Assembly: GCA_947000775.1 (NCBI GenBank)
Contig: CAMQGK010000138.1
Coordinates: forward strand, 52,501 to 116,500
Direction: 5' to 3'
DNA: 64,000 nt
Origin: Pterois miles
Taxonomy: Eukaryota; Chordata; Actinopteri; Perciformes; Scorpaenidae
Shown: piece after piece, positions 47,573-61,200 of the stretch
How positions within the stretch are numbered: the stretch's first letter is position 1
Layout of the letters: each line of letters starts with the position of its first letter
Made by a program: the position numbers and the translations under genes
The notes under the pieces: model-generated
Told to the model about the DNA's origin: nothing
What the model saw: the letters and a program-made list of their open reading frames with translations, nothing else
The model's database searches: none

Positions 47573-48877
47573 GTAGTTTCACATTTCATACACTAAACTT
47601 TTGCTGACCAACATTTTTATGTCAATTTAATAAATTTAAGCACGAGTTTGTAAAATACAATGTTATACCTACAGTAACAGCTGTAAGAATTCATTATCAT
47701 GTTTTCGCGCACCTGACTAACTGATACTTTTTCCTCAGATGCTCAGCAGTTGGCAAGTTACCAAGGTTATCATCGGGCTGGAGTGTGCGCACAGTCTCAG
47801 CCGCGTCAGAAGGCCCGGATGAGGACGGTGTTCACCGACAGTCAGACCAAGCTGCTCGAGGCGCTGTTCGAGCTCACTGACTACCCGGCGGTGGAGGCGC
47901 GCGCTGATGTGGCGAGGAGCACCGGGCTGAGCGAGGAGACCGTCAGGGTGAGTCCGACCCGACAATCACCACACGCGTAAAACCTCTATTAAACTAATAA
48001 GCCTACAAGCCACGTGCATAAAACGTCTCCACGGCAGGATGCGTAAAATGTTTCCAGTTTTACGCACCGATTTGCAAAGAAGTGTTTTTTATGTAGCCAA
48101 TGAAGTCTGTCTTTTTAAGGGATAAAAAATCATCCAACGTTTAATAATGACTATTATTTATCATATACAAGTCACAAGTCACACAAACCAGGCTGTTTCC
48201 AGGCTTTACGCACCGATTTGCGAAGAAGTTTTTTTCTTTAATATCGCAAATAAACTCTGTCTTTTTTTAGGCACAATTATTATTTAACGTTATTATTATT
48301 ATTAATAAATATTATTATTCTTATTATTATTAAACAAATACGTCCACAAGCGCAAAGCCTTCCATGTTTCTTTCGTCCTTCTTCCTACTTTAATGTAAAT
48401 GCATTTACTGTTACATTTAGCCAACGCATTAGAAAATTAGAGAGATTAAAACATCCAAATACTGCACAATAAAACCATGCAACAAACAATGTTTAAGAAC
48501 AATAAAACACGTAAAAGATAAAATTAAAGAATAAAGAAAATATAAAATATACAATTTCTGTCAAATTTTACATTTCTATTTTATTTGTTCACTACAAAAA
48601 AACAACACATTTTAAAAAATGAAAAATTTTATTTGTATTTTACAAGAAAAAACTTTTTCAGAGGAGATTTATATTATTGCTGTACTTTGTCTCCTGTTAA
48701 CTCTTTAAAAGAAGAGCATGTACTAACAACTGTCTCCTCTCTTTGTGTTTTCAGGTGTGGTTCAAGAACCGCAGAGCCCGGAGGAAGCGGCAGCGCAGCG
48801 GGTCAAAGGTCAAATGCGACTCCCCGTCTTCCCCCAGTGCTGGAGCAGAGAAGAAGTTCTTCACCTCCTTTCTCTGA
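47242..48877 (+). CDS. dharma: dharma/bozozok-type K50 homeobox gene
   Basis: Three exons (47242-47572, 47739-47947, 48755-48877) give a 220-residue protein; all junctions are GT-AG and in phase. Residues 9-15 are FSIERIL, an eh1/Goosecoid-type Groucho-binding repressor motif. A Pro/Val repeat lies at about 50-65. The homeodomain occupies about residues 136-195: R5, F8, L16, F20, W48, F49, K50, N51, R53 all stand at canonical positions, and the intron falls between 46 and 47 as in paired-class genes. Lys50 gives Goosecoid/Bicoid-type specificity. RTVFT, ELTDYP, GLSEETVR and RRARRKRQ fit Dharma better than Goosecoid, Mix or Hesx1. Known: in zebrafish Dharma is a nuclear transcriptional repressor that sets up the dorsal organiser. 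Poly(A) signals lie at 49194 and 49245. Convergent with clip3. Confidence 0.85.
47739..47947 (+). CDS. dharma: dharma exon 2 (homeodomain residues 1-46)
   Basis: Acceptor TTTTTCCTCAG, donor GTGAGT in phase 0 after Arg46. Contains KARMRTVFTDSQTKLLEALF then ELTDYPAVEARADVARSTG. Confidence 0.92.
48000..48750. other. dharma intron 2
   Basis: AT-rich, contains a direct repeat of CAGG...TTTTACGCACCGATTTGC at about 48057 and 48201 and a TTA-rich patch; no gene. Confidence 0.5.
48755..48877 (+). CDS. dharma: dharma exon 3 (recognition helix and C-terminus)
   Basis: Acceptor GTGTTTTCAG; begins VWFKNRRARRKRQRSG and stops at 48875-48877 after FFTSFL. A longer open frame overlapping this exon in another frame is a shadow. 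Confidence 0.92.
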   Translation: MWFKNRRARRKRQRSGSKVKCDSPSSPSAGAEKKFFTSFL

Positions 48878-49193
48878 AGGGGGTGAAGTTTCTCTCTCTT
48901 TCTCAGAGGTCAAACTCATCCTGTGCTTCAGAGGTCAAAGGTCAGCTGACTGCATCCTGCTCAGAGGTTCCTCAGCAGGCTGGATGTTTGTGACTGCTGC
49001 TGATCCCACAGAGTATCTTCACTGTGATGATGCATTCAGGAGCTGCAGGGAAAGTCAGACTCCTGAGACTTCAAACCCTGGGGACAGTCAATTATTCAGA
49101 AGAGCTGTTTGTTTGATCTAAGTTGCAGTTTAGACGCTTCTGAGTGAATTTTAAATTATTTTGTATTTTTATTTAATTTATTCAAATCTGTGT

Positions 49194-49250
49194 ATTAAAG
49201 ATGCCAAGTTTTTAAACACAAGCCCCATTTGTAACCTCATTACAAATAAA
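49194..49250 (+). terminator. dharma polyadenylation signals
   Basis: ATTAAA at 49194-49199 and AATAAA at 49245-49250, 320-370 bases after the stop codon. Confidence 0.6.
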
Positions 49251-49606
49251 ATGAGTTGAAATGAATTCAGTCTTTTATTGTTGTTTTTTTAATTGACAGT
49301 GAGAGATGAGTGAGATTAAATGATAATCAGCAAATTTATATTTATTTTTTTTATTTGTGTCTGACATTAATAAATAAACATTTTGGGAGTGATAATAGAT
49401 AATACATTTTAGGGAAATGACAGTAGTGTATAACATAAAGGATATAAGTAAATGTGTGTTTTCTGTGAGTAAAAGCAATGGACAGGAGAGGTAGAAAAAC
49501 AACATCAAATTCTTTATTATATTCATAGAGTTGTCACTGTTATTAATAGAAGCATTTCCATGCTGATGAGAAGAAGATACACACTGAAAAACCCAAATGA
49601 GAAAAT

Positions 49607-49610
<4 letters not shown>

Positions 49611-49661
<51 letters not shown>
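49611..49661. repeat. (GA)n microsatellite
   Basis: About 25 perfect AG units. Confidence 0.95.
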
Positions 49662-49699
49662 ATGCAGTGAGTATCTGTTAGGATGAGGACGTCCGATGC

Positions 49700-52300
49700 T
49701 CCTTCTCCCCTGTTTCCTGTTTAACGTCCGGCAGCCTCACACTCTTTTAAAACAGGAGTTACTCACACACACACGGACTGTAACCGAGCACAAAATAACA
49801 CACACAATACAAACAAAAGGTACACTTAGTGAAGTTATCAAAATATAGGCTATATACTGTATATTCTTAAGACGTATTAATGTTAAAACAACCAGTGCTG
49901 AGTTAGTTTCTATGAGGATGGCTTCAACATTAGATTCTCAGACACAAACCCGATCGATTACAGAGGATTTAGAGGACAAACCGGCGATTCTGAATGTTTT
50001 AACACGTCAAAAACAAATCACTAGACACGGTTTATATTCCTGCTGATCATTTTCAAAATCACCCACCAGTGTTTAATTAATTTCTTGTAATTCTTTAATA
50101 TAACAAACAATGGAAATAATGTAAATGTGACTTAATTTGGAAAAGGTGCAAAGATTCTGCAGCAGGTTTCATGTTGTTTTTTTTGTTTGGAAATGAGTCA
50201 GCAGAAAACAAATAAGTAGTTTGTGGTTAAAGCGCTAAAACAGGAAAACCAGTATAGTCCTTTAAATGGAGCAGGCTGTGGACATACTGGGGCCACTGTA
50301 GGTAAAACATAAAAAAAATAAAAAATAATATGGAGTCGGAGGCAAGTCGGAGGGGTAAGCTAGAACTGAAGATTAAAACATTTTTTTTCCACCAACAATT
50401 TGTTCATGTTTTTTTTTTAACTTATTTTTGTTTTTATGAATTTATGACTTTAATCTTGTAAATTCAATTTTTTTTCCTGTAAATGCATGACTTAATAATC
50501 TCAGTGAATATTCAAATGTTTTTTCTTTTACGTTTGTGATTTTAAAATCTCAACAAATGTTCAGTTTTTTTCTTGTAAATTTGTGAGATTTTCTCATTAA
50601 TGTGCCACTAAAATGTTAGTGAAAATCTTCTAATATTTCTCATAAATTTATGACTTTAATCTTGTAAATTAGATTTTTTTTTCTGGCAAATTTGTGAATT
50701 TAGTCTGACAAATTCAGATTTGTTCTCATAAATTTCTGACTTTTAAGTCTCAGAGAACTTTCCCCTTTAATCTCAGCAAAATTTGACTTTTACGTCCAAA
50801 TTTAATCTTGTAAATTTATCTTTTTTCATGTAAATATGGGAATTTTTTCTCATAGATTTACCACTTTAATTTTTTTTTCCTATATATTCATGACTTAAAT
50901 CTCTAAATTAAATCCCCTCCTCCAGCTACATAATTAATTTATTTTTACTTACAATGGCCCCAATTTGCCATCATACAGATCAAACAGAGAATACGTAATG
51001 TGGAAAGCTTATGTGACATTTTGTTTGTCTTGACATAATTAACCAGAGACTCACTAGTGACACTTGACTGGCCAAACCAGAGAAAGCTCCACATTTACAC
51101 AGCAGTAAGAACACCATGTTCAAACCAACAGAGGCTTCACATATTAACTGTACTGTACACGTTTACTGTACAAAGACAAACCTCACCATCACTGTGGTCC
51201 ACTATGTTCACCTAAAGGAGTCGGCGCATCCCGACTCTGTGGAGTGCATTAGTAACAAAACGTTTTCCTGTGTGTGAAGGAGATGTGAACTACAACACGC
51301 GGAGTTACTTTAGTTCATCGGGCTCTTTTGTTCGGGTTTGGATGGGATGGCAGGGGAAAGTAGGCTATGGCATAAATGTAGGAAGGTAAAGATGTGAGTC
51401 ATCTGCATATCGCATAAAAAGATTCTCACATTTTCAAGAGACTGAACAGTTTCAATGACCTGTCTTCCAAAAAAGTGGCTGACTTGACATGTTAGACAGA
51501 TGTATAAAATCTTGATTTTTTTGGTCTGATAATAAGTTGACAAGTTAATTTAGCTTTCCCAATTAACTGTAAACTTTGCTAAAATCCACTGTGTGCACAA
51601 TTTCAACTTCATCTCATCACTGAGCAAAGCTGTAATTTACAGGAACACCAAACAACAATACATTCTGAGCAAATGTGAAGCCCTCGCTACCTAATAAAAA
51701 CTGACAGTTTTTCAGGACACGTTGGAATTTCCAAATTAGTTTTTCCAAGAAATGTGGGAACCCTGAAACTGCAGACTGCAGGAGTTCGTGTTCTAAATGC
51801 TAAACTGATCCTTGTTCCACTGACCTATCACCACATAACTCAACCTATATGACTCAAACAAAGCTTTGAGTCGGGTGAAGTACAGTTTGCTGTCTCGTTT
51901 AATTAAGCTTCGAATTTATAGGTGAGAATGAAAAGCTTTGGTCCGATCAAAGCCCGACTAAACTGAGCTCCCGATGAGTGTAGTTGTCATTAGCGTGATG
52001 TTGAAGCTGATTCCACAGCGCACAAAGAACAAGTATCAACAGCAGTGTGCAGGAGCAACCACAAAGTGTTTCCTTTAGCCGAGGCTGACGGAAACACTCA
52101 GCAAACCAGCGACACAGTTCACCTCGAAATCATTCAGAGTGAAGTTTCTCACCAGAGGGGAAGAAGTTTACCGGCTTCAGAGGCTGGTGGATTTCAAAGT
52201 TCAAGAACCAAATTTGGGATTTTACCAAAATTAAATAGTTGTTTTCTTTGAAAAAAAGAGAAGTGTGCCAACTGGAGTATAACCAGACTGGCATAAAATT
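49700..52300. other. intergenic between dharma and clip3, nothing recognised
   Basis: T-rich low-complexity phrases such as TTTATGACTTTAATCTTGTA recur irregularly at 50380-50900. No coding feature is supported. Confidence 0.35.
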
Positions 52301-52309
52301 ATAAATCCA

Positions 52310-52700
52310 GGGCTGTCAAAGTTAACATGACAATAAAGCGTAAACACAAATTTGTTTTAAAGCTACTAATTTCTTTAACACAAGTTGTAATTTTTAGGTT
52401 GCAGTGGCTCAGTTTTAAAACTAGAGAGAAGATCCTGGCATCATATGAAACTAGAAAACCTGATGAGTCCATCGGTACCAACCAGGTCAGAATCGCTTGT
52501 TGTGAAGGAGGTTAAATAACGCTGCAAACTTGCACTAAATTTTGGCCATTTTCAAAAGGGTCCCTTGACCTCTGACCTCCAGATATGTGGATGAAAATGG
52601 GTTCTCTGGGTCCCCACCAGTTTCCTTTATACGTCTCCGGCAGCCTCGGCCATCGGAGCATCATGTGAGCGTGTTCATCTCTCTGTATTAGTGTGCTTAC
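52310..52700 (+). repeat. dispersed repeat family R, fullest plus copy
   Basis: Starts CCAGGGCTGTCAAAGTTAAC and runs through GGCTCAGTTTTAAAACTAG, ACCAACCAGGTCAGA, TGACCTCTGACCTCCAG and GGTCCCCACCAG. It is the reverse complement of 61490-61838 over about 330 bp. No open frame or transposase. Confidence 0.75.
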
Positions 52701-52999
52701 AGAGTACAAAGAGACATTAAAACAGGAACCGTTTCCACACATAGATAGGTTTACATATTGCTCTTTTCAGTTTTTTGAGAGATTTCAACATCAAGCAAAC
52801 ACACGTATGTTTAGATTAACTCGTGTTTTGTCTTTTTCGCAAATGCTCACATTCACAAAAGGAAGCAAAGTCTTATTTAAGTGGAGAAAGAGGGATGAGA
52901 GAAGAGGGGAAGAGAAGCAAAGAGGAAAACTTTTACAAGTATCTCGGACTCTCTGGAGAGTTTAGGGGTTAAATCTGTGTGATAGGAAATTAAGAAGCT

Positions 53000-55000
53000 C
53001 AAGATGGAGGAGATGGGTGTGTGATGGAGGGACACGGAGCTGTAAAACAGACGTTAACTTGGAATTAAGCTGAGCGTGACAGCGGCAACACAAAACATAC
53101 AAAAGCTCCTTTTCTATTTTTAAGTTGCATCAAAGAAAGTCGTTTTGGGTCTGTTAGCACTTTTGGTTAACGACAGATTATGATTGCAGATCTTTGTAAG
53201 ATTTCATATAATAATATTGTGTATTTTAACTCTAACTAGATGGCAATACACTAATTAATAATGACAGTTGTTCTAAGGCGTCTAACTACAGTAATTCATC
53301 TATTGACGACTAAATTAATCCTTTTTCTGATGGTGTGTTCACATCAAGAGCGAAGCAAACTTTTCGCACAATGCCATTAGGTACAAAGTCAATGTAAAGA
53401 GGTGAATAGAACGGTGCAAATTCTGCATGTTTGTGTCATGTCATTTGCGTATTTATGGGAGCTGAAATATTTCAACTCAAGCAAGAAATTATCGTGCCTC
53501 TGTGTGGTGAAAGCCGCTCAGCGTTGAGATCGTCCTTCTGTCGTCGCCGACGTCCCGACGATGTTCAATCAGAAACGGAAGAAATAAATCTTGTCTGTGT
53601 CTGAGGTCACCCAGAGCTACGATAGTACATCATATCGGTACAGAGACCCAAACCAAAGACTATCTGTGGTAGAAACAACAACGTCGCTGCCGTATTTATG
53701 ACCAGATGACTTTACGTTGAGTGTTGATGGAGCAGCTGCAGAGCCTGGCACTGAGTCAACCAAACTCCATTCAGAAAACAAGCATTTTAAAAGTTGTCTG
53801 CTTGTTGTCTTGCAGACAGACTTGACAAAGCATCAATTCAGAGTTTTTACTAATCAGCATCATTATGTAGTTATTTCAGCATCATTTTGATCTTTTTATT
53901 GATTATTAAATAAAAGCTCTGTTTATCTGTTTATTTTGGGTTTGTGCTGCAGTAGCAATGTGTGGCTACTAGATCCAGTCAGATAAAATCAGTGCAATGC
54001 CGCTGTATGTGAATATAGCTTACTGTCAGGTGATGCTATGAACGATATGAATGATTTCAGACAGCAGGGGTTATTTCAAGCTCCTCCTCCACAAATGATA
54101 CCGGTGGTCTAACTTGTTACGCTCTTGGTCTGAACACAGCATAAGTGATGAATCTACAAGTTAAATCTAGCTGCTTGTTCAGATTTGTTGTGAAAGAACA
54201 TCAAATTACTGTAATAAAATGTTGGCATCCACATAACTATAGAGGAGACATTACATAGAGACCAAGAACCACGAAATATAAGATAAAAAATACAAATGAC
54301 TGTAATACGATGCTAAAATACGATAAAGTCAGCAGCTGATTAACCCTGTTTTCAGTTTGACATCTGAGATTAAAGCATGCAGGTGATAATACACACACAG
54401 TCTAGAGTTATAAAGGTTTCTATAGGATTAAGGTCTTAGTCTCAGCTGAGGAAGCAGCAGCCAGATCTGGATCCAACACAGCAAACAAACTTGATACCTG
54501 AAGTATTTTCTACACTTTCAGCTATGCATTATTAATTTCACACATTGCTGTGTTTGGTCACTTGAAATTCTCAACATGACACAAGTGTGAGATGCAGTTT
54601 TCAAGCGTCAACATTGATGCTTCCAGTGGCTAGCTCACCGAGTTCGATGCGTCTCAATGTACAATCACGGCATTTGTTTGGCAAAGTATTTTACGGGCAC
54701 ATATACATTTGTGAGCTGCAAACCACGAGTCAAAACGTCAGCTTTACTTCCTAATTTTAAGCTCTAAATGGTGCCAAATGCCAAATCTGGTGAGACCCAA
54801 ATCGAGCAGCAAAAACCAAACATGCAGCAGCACAAACTGATGTTATGTGTTTTTTAAAATAAAGACACAACATGGACAAAGCTGGGACGATATGATGTGG
54901 TGAAAATTAACAATGAGAGTATATTTTCAGGGGTTGCTTTAGCTCAGTTTCATTAAAGGAATGCAGGATATTTTTGATCAGATACAAGGCACTATAGATT
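53000..55000. other. region 3' of clip3, probable 3'UTR and intergenic DNA
   Basis: No gene seen. AATAAA-type signals on the minus strand lie far from the clip3 stop (for example about 53895), so the 3'UTR end cannot be fixed. Confidence 0.3.
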
Positions 55001-55200
55001 TTGCTATAGAACGGCTAAATTAGAGGGATTCTGGGCTGAGAGTAAGAGAGGAGGGACCGGTTTTCACTACGTGACTGACGATAGTGAAGAGACTGAAGAG
55101 ACAGAGAGAGAGAAGAGAAAGCAGTAAAAGTAAAAGATGAAGAGAGAGAAGAGCGGAGAGATCGATCCAGTGGAGGAATAGAGGAGGAAGGAGGGCGTGG

Positions 55201-55255
55201 TTAGGACTGCATCTCAGCACGCAGCATCCACGGAAACCAACAGCAGAACAGCAAC
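55201..55255 (-). CDS. clip3: clip3 last coding exon: palmitoylated dual-cysteine tail
   Basis: Only 55 nt; encodes LLFCCWFPWMLRAEMQS and TAA at 55203-55201. Apparently unchanged from mammals. Acceptor preceded by CTTCCAG. Confidence 0.93.
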
Positions 55256-58200
55256 CTGGAAGTGGAGAAGAAGAGGAGGAGGAGGAGGAGGAGGAGAGAG
55301 GAAACCAGAGGAAGAAGCATGCAGAAGAAGAAAGGCAGGAGGAGGATGAGTATACAGTGGTTATAGTAAATCAAACAGACTCTTCAGACCATTTCCATCA
55401 GATGAGTTCAAGTTTCATGAACATTTAAAAAGGGATACGCTGTATTCATGTCATGTTGGAGTTACCATAATTATGCATTTACAATCAGCATTCAGGTTAT
55501 AGTTACAGCTGGGATGCAACGCATATCAACCAAAGGAGAGAGAGAGCAGCGAAGGTGGAGAGATGCTACAGAGTGAACGGAGAGAGAGAGCAGCGAAGGT
55601 GGAGAGATGCTACAGAGTGAACGGAGAGAGAGAGCAGCGAAGGTGGAGAGATGCTACAGAGTGAACGGAGAGAGAGAGCAGCGAAGGTGGGAGAGATGCT
55701 ACAGAGTGAACAGAGAGAGAGAGCAGCGAAGGTGGAGAGATGCTACAGAGTGAACGGAGAGAGAGAGCAGCGAAGGTGGAGAGATGCTACAGAGTGAACG
55801 GAGAGAGAGAGCAGCGAAGGTGGAGAGATGCTACAGAGTGAACGGAGAGAGAGAGCAGCGAAGGTGGAGAGATGCTACAGAGTGAACGGAGAGAGAGAGC
55901 AGCGAAGGTGGAGAGATGCTACAGAGTGAACGGAGAGAGAGAGCAGCGAAGGTGGAGAGATGCTACAGAGTGAACGGAGAGAGAGAGCAGCGAAGGTGGA
56001 GAGATGCTACAGAGTGAACGGAGAGAGAGAGCAGCGAAAGTGGAGAGATGCTACAGAGTGAACGGAGAGAGAGAGCAGCGAAGGTGGAGAGATGCTACAG
56101 AGTGAACGGAGAGAGAGAGCAGCGAAGGTGGAGAGATGCTACAGAGTGAACGGAGAGAGAGAGCAGCGAAGGTGGAGAGATGCTACAGAGTGAACGAGAG
56201 AGAGAGAGCAGCGAAAGTGGAGAGATGCTACAGAGTGAACGGAGAGAGAGAGCAGCGAAGGTGGAGAGATGCTACAGAGTGAACGGAGAGAGAGAGTGCT
56301 GTTTGTGGGAACAAAACAGTGAATTAAAGACATAAAACATTATTTTCTGATTTTCAGTTTTACAGCAGTTTCATTCTAAAGAACAAATAAACACAACTAC
56401 CACCGAACGCCTCCACACTTATCCTGCAGGAAAGTGCTGACTGGCCAGATTTTGAACGAACGCAGCCGAACTCACAGCGATGGAGCAAACGCTTCTCATT
56501 CATACCATACTTTGTGTCAATCAGAGCTAAAGTGCCTCGGTGTCAGACGCCGAGGGGTGTGACAAAGCAACGGTATTTGACCGCCTGAACGGGCTGCGTG
56601 CCCTGCATGCCCTGCATGCCCTGCATGCCCTGCATGCCCTGCATGCCCTGCATGCCCTGCATGCCCTGCATGCCCTGCACACCCTGCACGCTGGGACTGG
56701 CTGGAGGTTACACCCCCACGTGGGGCCCAAAGGCTGTTTGTGATGCCCAGCAATGTCCTGAGTAGGGCTGCAGAAACAGACACCACCACCCTCTTCTACT
56801 GGGCCATAAGTGATGACTGAGAGGGATTAGTTTCATCAGTCTATACATCGTCTTTTTAGGAAGTTGTTGCATACTATACCTTTAAGTACTTTCCTGAGTA
56901 AATATACTTAACCGTTATATTCCCTGTTAAAGCCGTTACCATGAGAGCCTTTTCCTCCAGGACATGAACGCACCATAAACCCACCTGGGATATTTTCATA
57001 TTTTCAGATATTTTAAAGCAGAAGGTTCAGAGTTGGATGTGAACAGTTGTGTTGCTGAACGCAGCCCGACAGTTTTCTAAGTATTAGCAGTCAGTGTGTG
57101 TTGTCACCTGGATATGGAGCTCTCAGACGTCAGGTCTTTAGGAGAACGCACGGTGTTGAAGTTACGCTTCGGCTGTGACACTGCAGCAGGACACAAACAG
57201 ACAGTAATGATATCAGTACAGTGATGAATCCGCCATCAATAGTCAATTCAGACGTAAATATAAAGGTCACTTGTAACATCACAACACAAACAAACAACCC
57301 AGTGATGCTGTTTCCAGGTTTATGCTTAAATGGAAGTTATGTATTATTGTTGAAGGTTTTATTGTCCTTATAAAATACAGGACTGCACAACGGGATTTAG
57401 TTGTAGCCCTACATTGCACACACAAAATGTATAAACATATATTAAAAATATTTAAATTAGAGTATAAACAATAAATAAAATAGAAGTGGTGAAAGAAATA
57501 ACAGGGAATACTGAATCATCCATATTTAGTATTATTTTAGGTTTAATTTGACCTTCATTCTTATCAGTAATGAAATGATTTTTACTTTGATACGTCAGAA
57601 CAGAAAGTGAAATTAATACTTCAACAACCATCATTATAACTGATGGAGGAAAGGTGGTCAATGTTTTCTATGAAAACAATGTCATAAAAACAAAACAACA
57701 TCTGAAAGCTGTTATGGTGGCGATAAACTAAATCTGGCAAACAAACAGAAAGATGTGCCGGAACCAGTCCGATTTATGGGCGGTGGTTTTTGGCTCGACT
57801 GTTTTCAACATGGCTGCCGGGTCACAAACTTTCTCATTTTACAGCTCTGAAAACATCTGCCCCTTGTTCACAACGTTCAGTCACATTGTGTTCATAAAGA
57901 AAACATTCATTCAAGCTCAGTTTGCTGCTCTGTGAATTTCTCTGATTGGTCCAAACCTGATACCTGATACCTCACTAATCTTCTTCCTCCCTCCTGTCTT
58001 CAGACTTCCTGTCGTCCATCTTTCGTTTGGCCGTTTTTGGGGAGAGGTGGCTTCAGTGTTCTTGCAGTGACGATAATATGAGGTTGCTAATGAATGTCAA
58101 TATGTGGGAGGGGACGCTTTTGCAGAGCATTCTGGGATTTGTAGTATTAGTGGTTCATGCGCTATATACCGGCGGGCCAGCTCTAATAGACATTTGATAT

Positions 58201-61200
58201 CATCTCACAGGCCAAATATAATGACACTGTGGGCCTGAGTTTGACACCAATGCGTTACAGTCAGTCAGCGTTATTCAACAGTATAAAATAAGCTACTTAC
58301 TGGTGACTTGGTGGACTTTCTTCACCATGGAGCTGTCATTCTGTGAGCCGTCTTTAGGGCCTCCGATTCTGACACAACAATGAAAACAGTCTTAATGAAG
58401 GTTTTACAAGAGTGAATTTATCACTTAACTGAACTAAATGTTGTCCTGGATTGTAACAGGACCACTATGCAGCACCAGACCTCCACTGGTATTTAGATCT
58501 TCATGTGTCACTTCTAATGTCCTAACACCACCAGAGCTGTATCGGTGGTTTTGTTTCAACAGGATGAGAGAAACTTCCAGGTTTTGTGGCGTCTCACCTC
58601 TGGACCCGGGAGGGCGGAGCAAACACTCCATATTTTGGCAGGCAGCTGAAGTAGCGGACTCCGAACACCGAGCCGTCGTGTTTTCCTGTCGCCTGATCCA
58701 ACTCGATACCGAACCAGTAACCTGCAGGGACACACAGAGCTCAGCTCACACCTGCTGGAGTCAGCGCTGATGGACGAAAAGCAACACTTTATCAGGACCA
58801 AAGAAGAAGACGAAACATCTGCTGCTGCACTAACAGCCAGTGTCTGGTTATTAGATCCCTCTCCACTACGACAAATAATAAAAATGAAAAGGTCGTCCTG
58901 ACTTAAAATGCTAATGTTTAGTATTATCATCGGGGATGTGAGCTTGTTAAGACCATGATTTACTCAACAAAGACCCGCCTCAAGGTCCCGACACACCAAG
59001 CCGACAGTCGGCCGGCAGGCAGTTTGAGAGCTCGTCGGTGAGAGAAATCAACAACAGTGCAAGACAAGAGAATCAGAGGTGTGGAAATCAAGCCAATGAG
59101 TAAACTGAAGAGGACACACAGATCTCATTTTCATCTCAGTTGATTGTTCCAGCACTCGGATATTTTCACAGAGACATGAACATCTGGATTGAAGCTAAGT
59201 GGTTAGTGAGAGTGGTGTAAAAATGGTTGGCAGACGCCGCTTTGTCGCTGTATATCTGCCATCATCGGTCTTCCCGTTTCCGTTTTTGAATGATGAATAC
59301 AGACTTGTACCACCTGCTAGTGTGGACAGTTATTTCCTCTCACACAACTGCAGAACGTATGTGGTAACTGGTCATTGGCTGTAATAACAGCCGCCGCTAG
59401 TTCACTGTCTGAGCTTTTAACAGGAACATGGACACATACAAAACTTATGAGGCCAAAGTGTTATGAAAATACCTGTTTAAATTCAGTCAGAAAGTATAAA
59501 CAGCAATAACGTAAGAAACTATGAGAAAAGACAGTTTCAATAATCCTTATGACTCCTACTTTCCATGCGTGTTTTTCACTTCTAGTTGTACTATGCAAAA
59601 TTCAACCAGTATTGTTATTAAAAATTATTATTATTATTATTAAATTATTATTAAAAACTGAATTTCCCCACTGTGGGACTAATAAAGGATTATCTTCTTC
59701 TTATTATTGTTTTCTTGGCTGCAGTGAAGTTCAGTGTCGATCCAGAATGATTAGCAACCTGGTTCTAGATTAATGAGTAGAAATAATATCAAACACAGAT
59801 GTTTTTGGGAGAAACACCTTGATAGATTTTGTGTATTTGTATTTTGAACTGGATTAAAGAGTGTTGAGCTCCCAGTGTGGCGTACGCTCGCTGGAGCCCA
59901 GCAGACAGACCTGGGGCGAAGTCGGTCTTGCCGTAGAAGCGGACGATGCCGTGTTTCTGTCCGGCCACCAGAACCTGGTCTCCAACTTCCACGTTCAGTC
60001 CCTCCGGATCCAGACTGGCTACCGACGACTTCTTCTTCTGAGCTGAGGACACACAGCAGGCACACACAGTGTTTCCGACCACAGAGATACACACCTCAGT
60101 CACACCCAATCTACAAACAGAAAACACCAGAGTTACCTTTCTCTCTCTCCTTCTCCTTCTTCTCTTTCTCCTTCTTGGTCTTCCCAGTGAGCCGGGAGGC
60201 CAGGTCCATGCGGGGGGTTCTGGGGGTGGAGGTGACGGATGAAGGTGCCTGATCCACGGCTTTGGAAATCTTTGACACTGGCGCAAAAATCCCTGTAGGA
60301 CAGAAAAAGACAAACTGAAAGTTTAAAGCCAGCAGACACCGAGCAACAGCATCGTGCTCACAGGTGACGTGGCAGCAGCTGTTACCTAGTTTAGGAGGGC
60401 AGATGAAGTAGCGGACGCCACCCACGCTGCCGTCGTTCTTTCCCTCCGGCTCGTCAAGCTCCACACCGACCCACTGACCGCTGGCAAACTCTGTAGTACC
60501 ACAAAACCTCAGAGTGCCGGACTGAGAGAGACACAGAGATATAAAGGACTGAGGTTACCAGAGGTGAAGAGGCGCAGAGGTCAGCTGGTCAGGTTGCATG
60601 GAGGCAGATAGTCAGAGTGTCAGCTGCTGTGTTTCATGAGGAGACGTAGCTCAACGCTACAGATGGAGTGTAGCTGGGCAGATTTTTAATTTGTCACATG
60701 TTGTCAGAGTGATGCAGTCAGTTCAGTTAGTCTACGTTCCAGCCGGCGCCCGCCCGGTCCAACCAACCTGTCTGAGGTTTGCAGCCGGGCTGTCGTCTCT
60801 GCTCTGGTCTCTCTGGAGCTACACAGTGAGAACACACCGTTCAGAGCTCATACAGTGTGAAGCCATCACACACAACAACCCCGACTGCAGGAATGCATTC
60901 ACTAGCAAGCGCAAATTTATATTTAACCAAATATTGTTGATTAATTTATTAATTTAACCCTCTGAGACCCCCAATAGACCCATTTTTGTCTTTTTTAGGG
61001 GGGTCCAGGGGGTCTTTAGGGGGGAGATAGCAGGTCAACAGTAGATGTCTCATAGAAGTGGTGAACATCATCTAAAAGCTGGAACCTGGAGATTAATCTG
61101 AGATGCAGCTCAGCTCTGAGTGTCAAGGTATTGTAGTCATAAATCAGAAATAAACATGAATGAATAAATGAATTCATTAATTAAAATGAATTGTAAAGGT

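Noticed and set aside
47326..47589. Antisense 87-codon open frame in dharma exon 1
   Set aside because: A shadow of the GC-rich coding exon; no independent evidence.
48585..49121. 178-codon plus-strand open frame over dharma exon 3
   Set aside because: It is in a different frame from the homeodomain; the homeodomain frame ends at 48877 and explains the splice site.
56517..56789. Cys-Arg-Ala and Gly-His-Ala repeat open frames
   Set aside because: Products of the CCCTGCATG tandem repeat.
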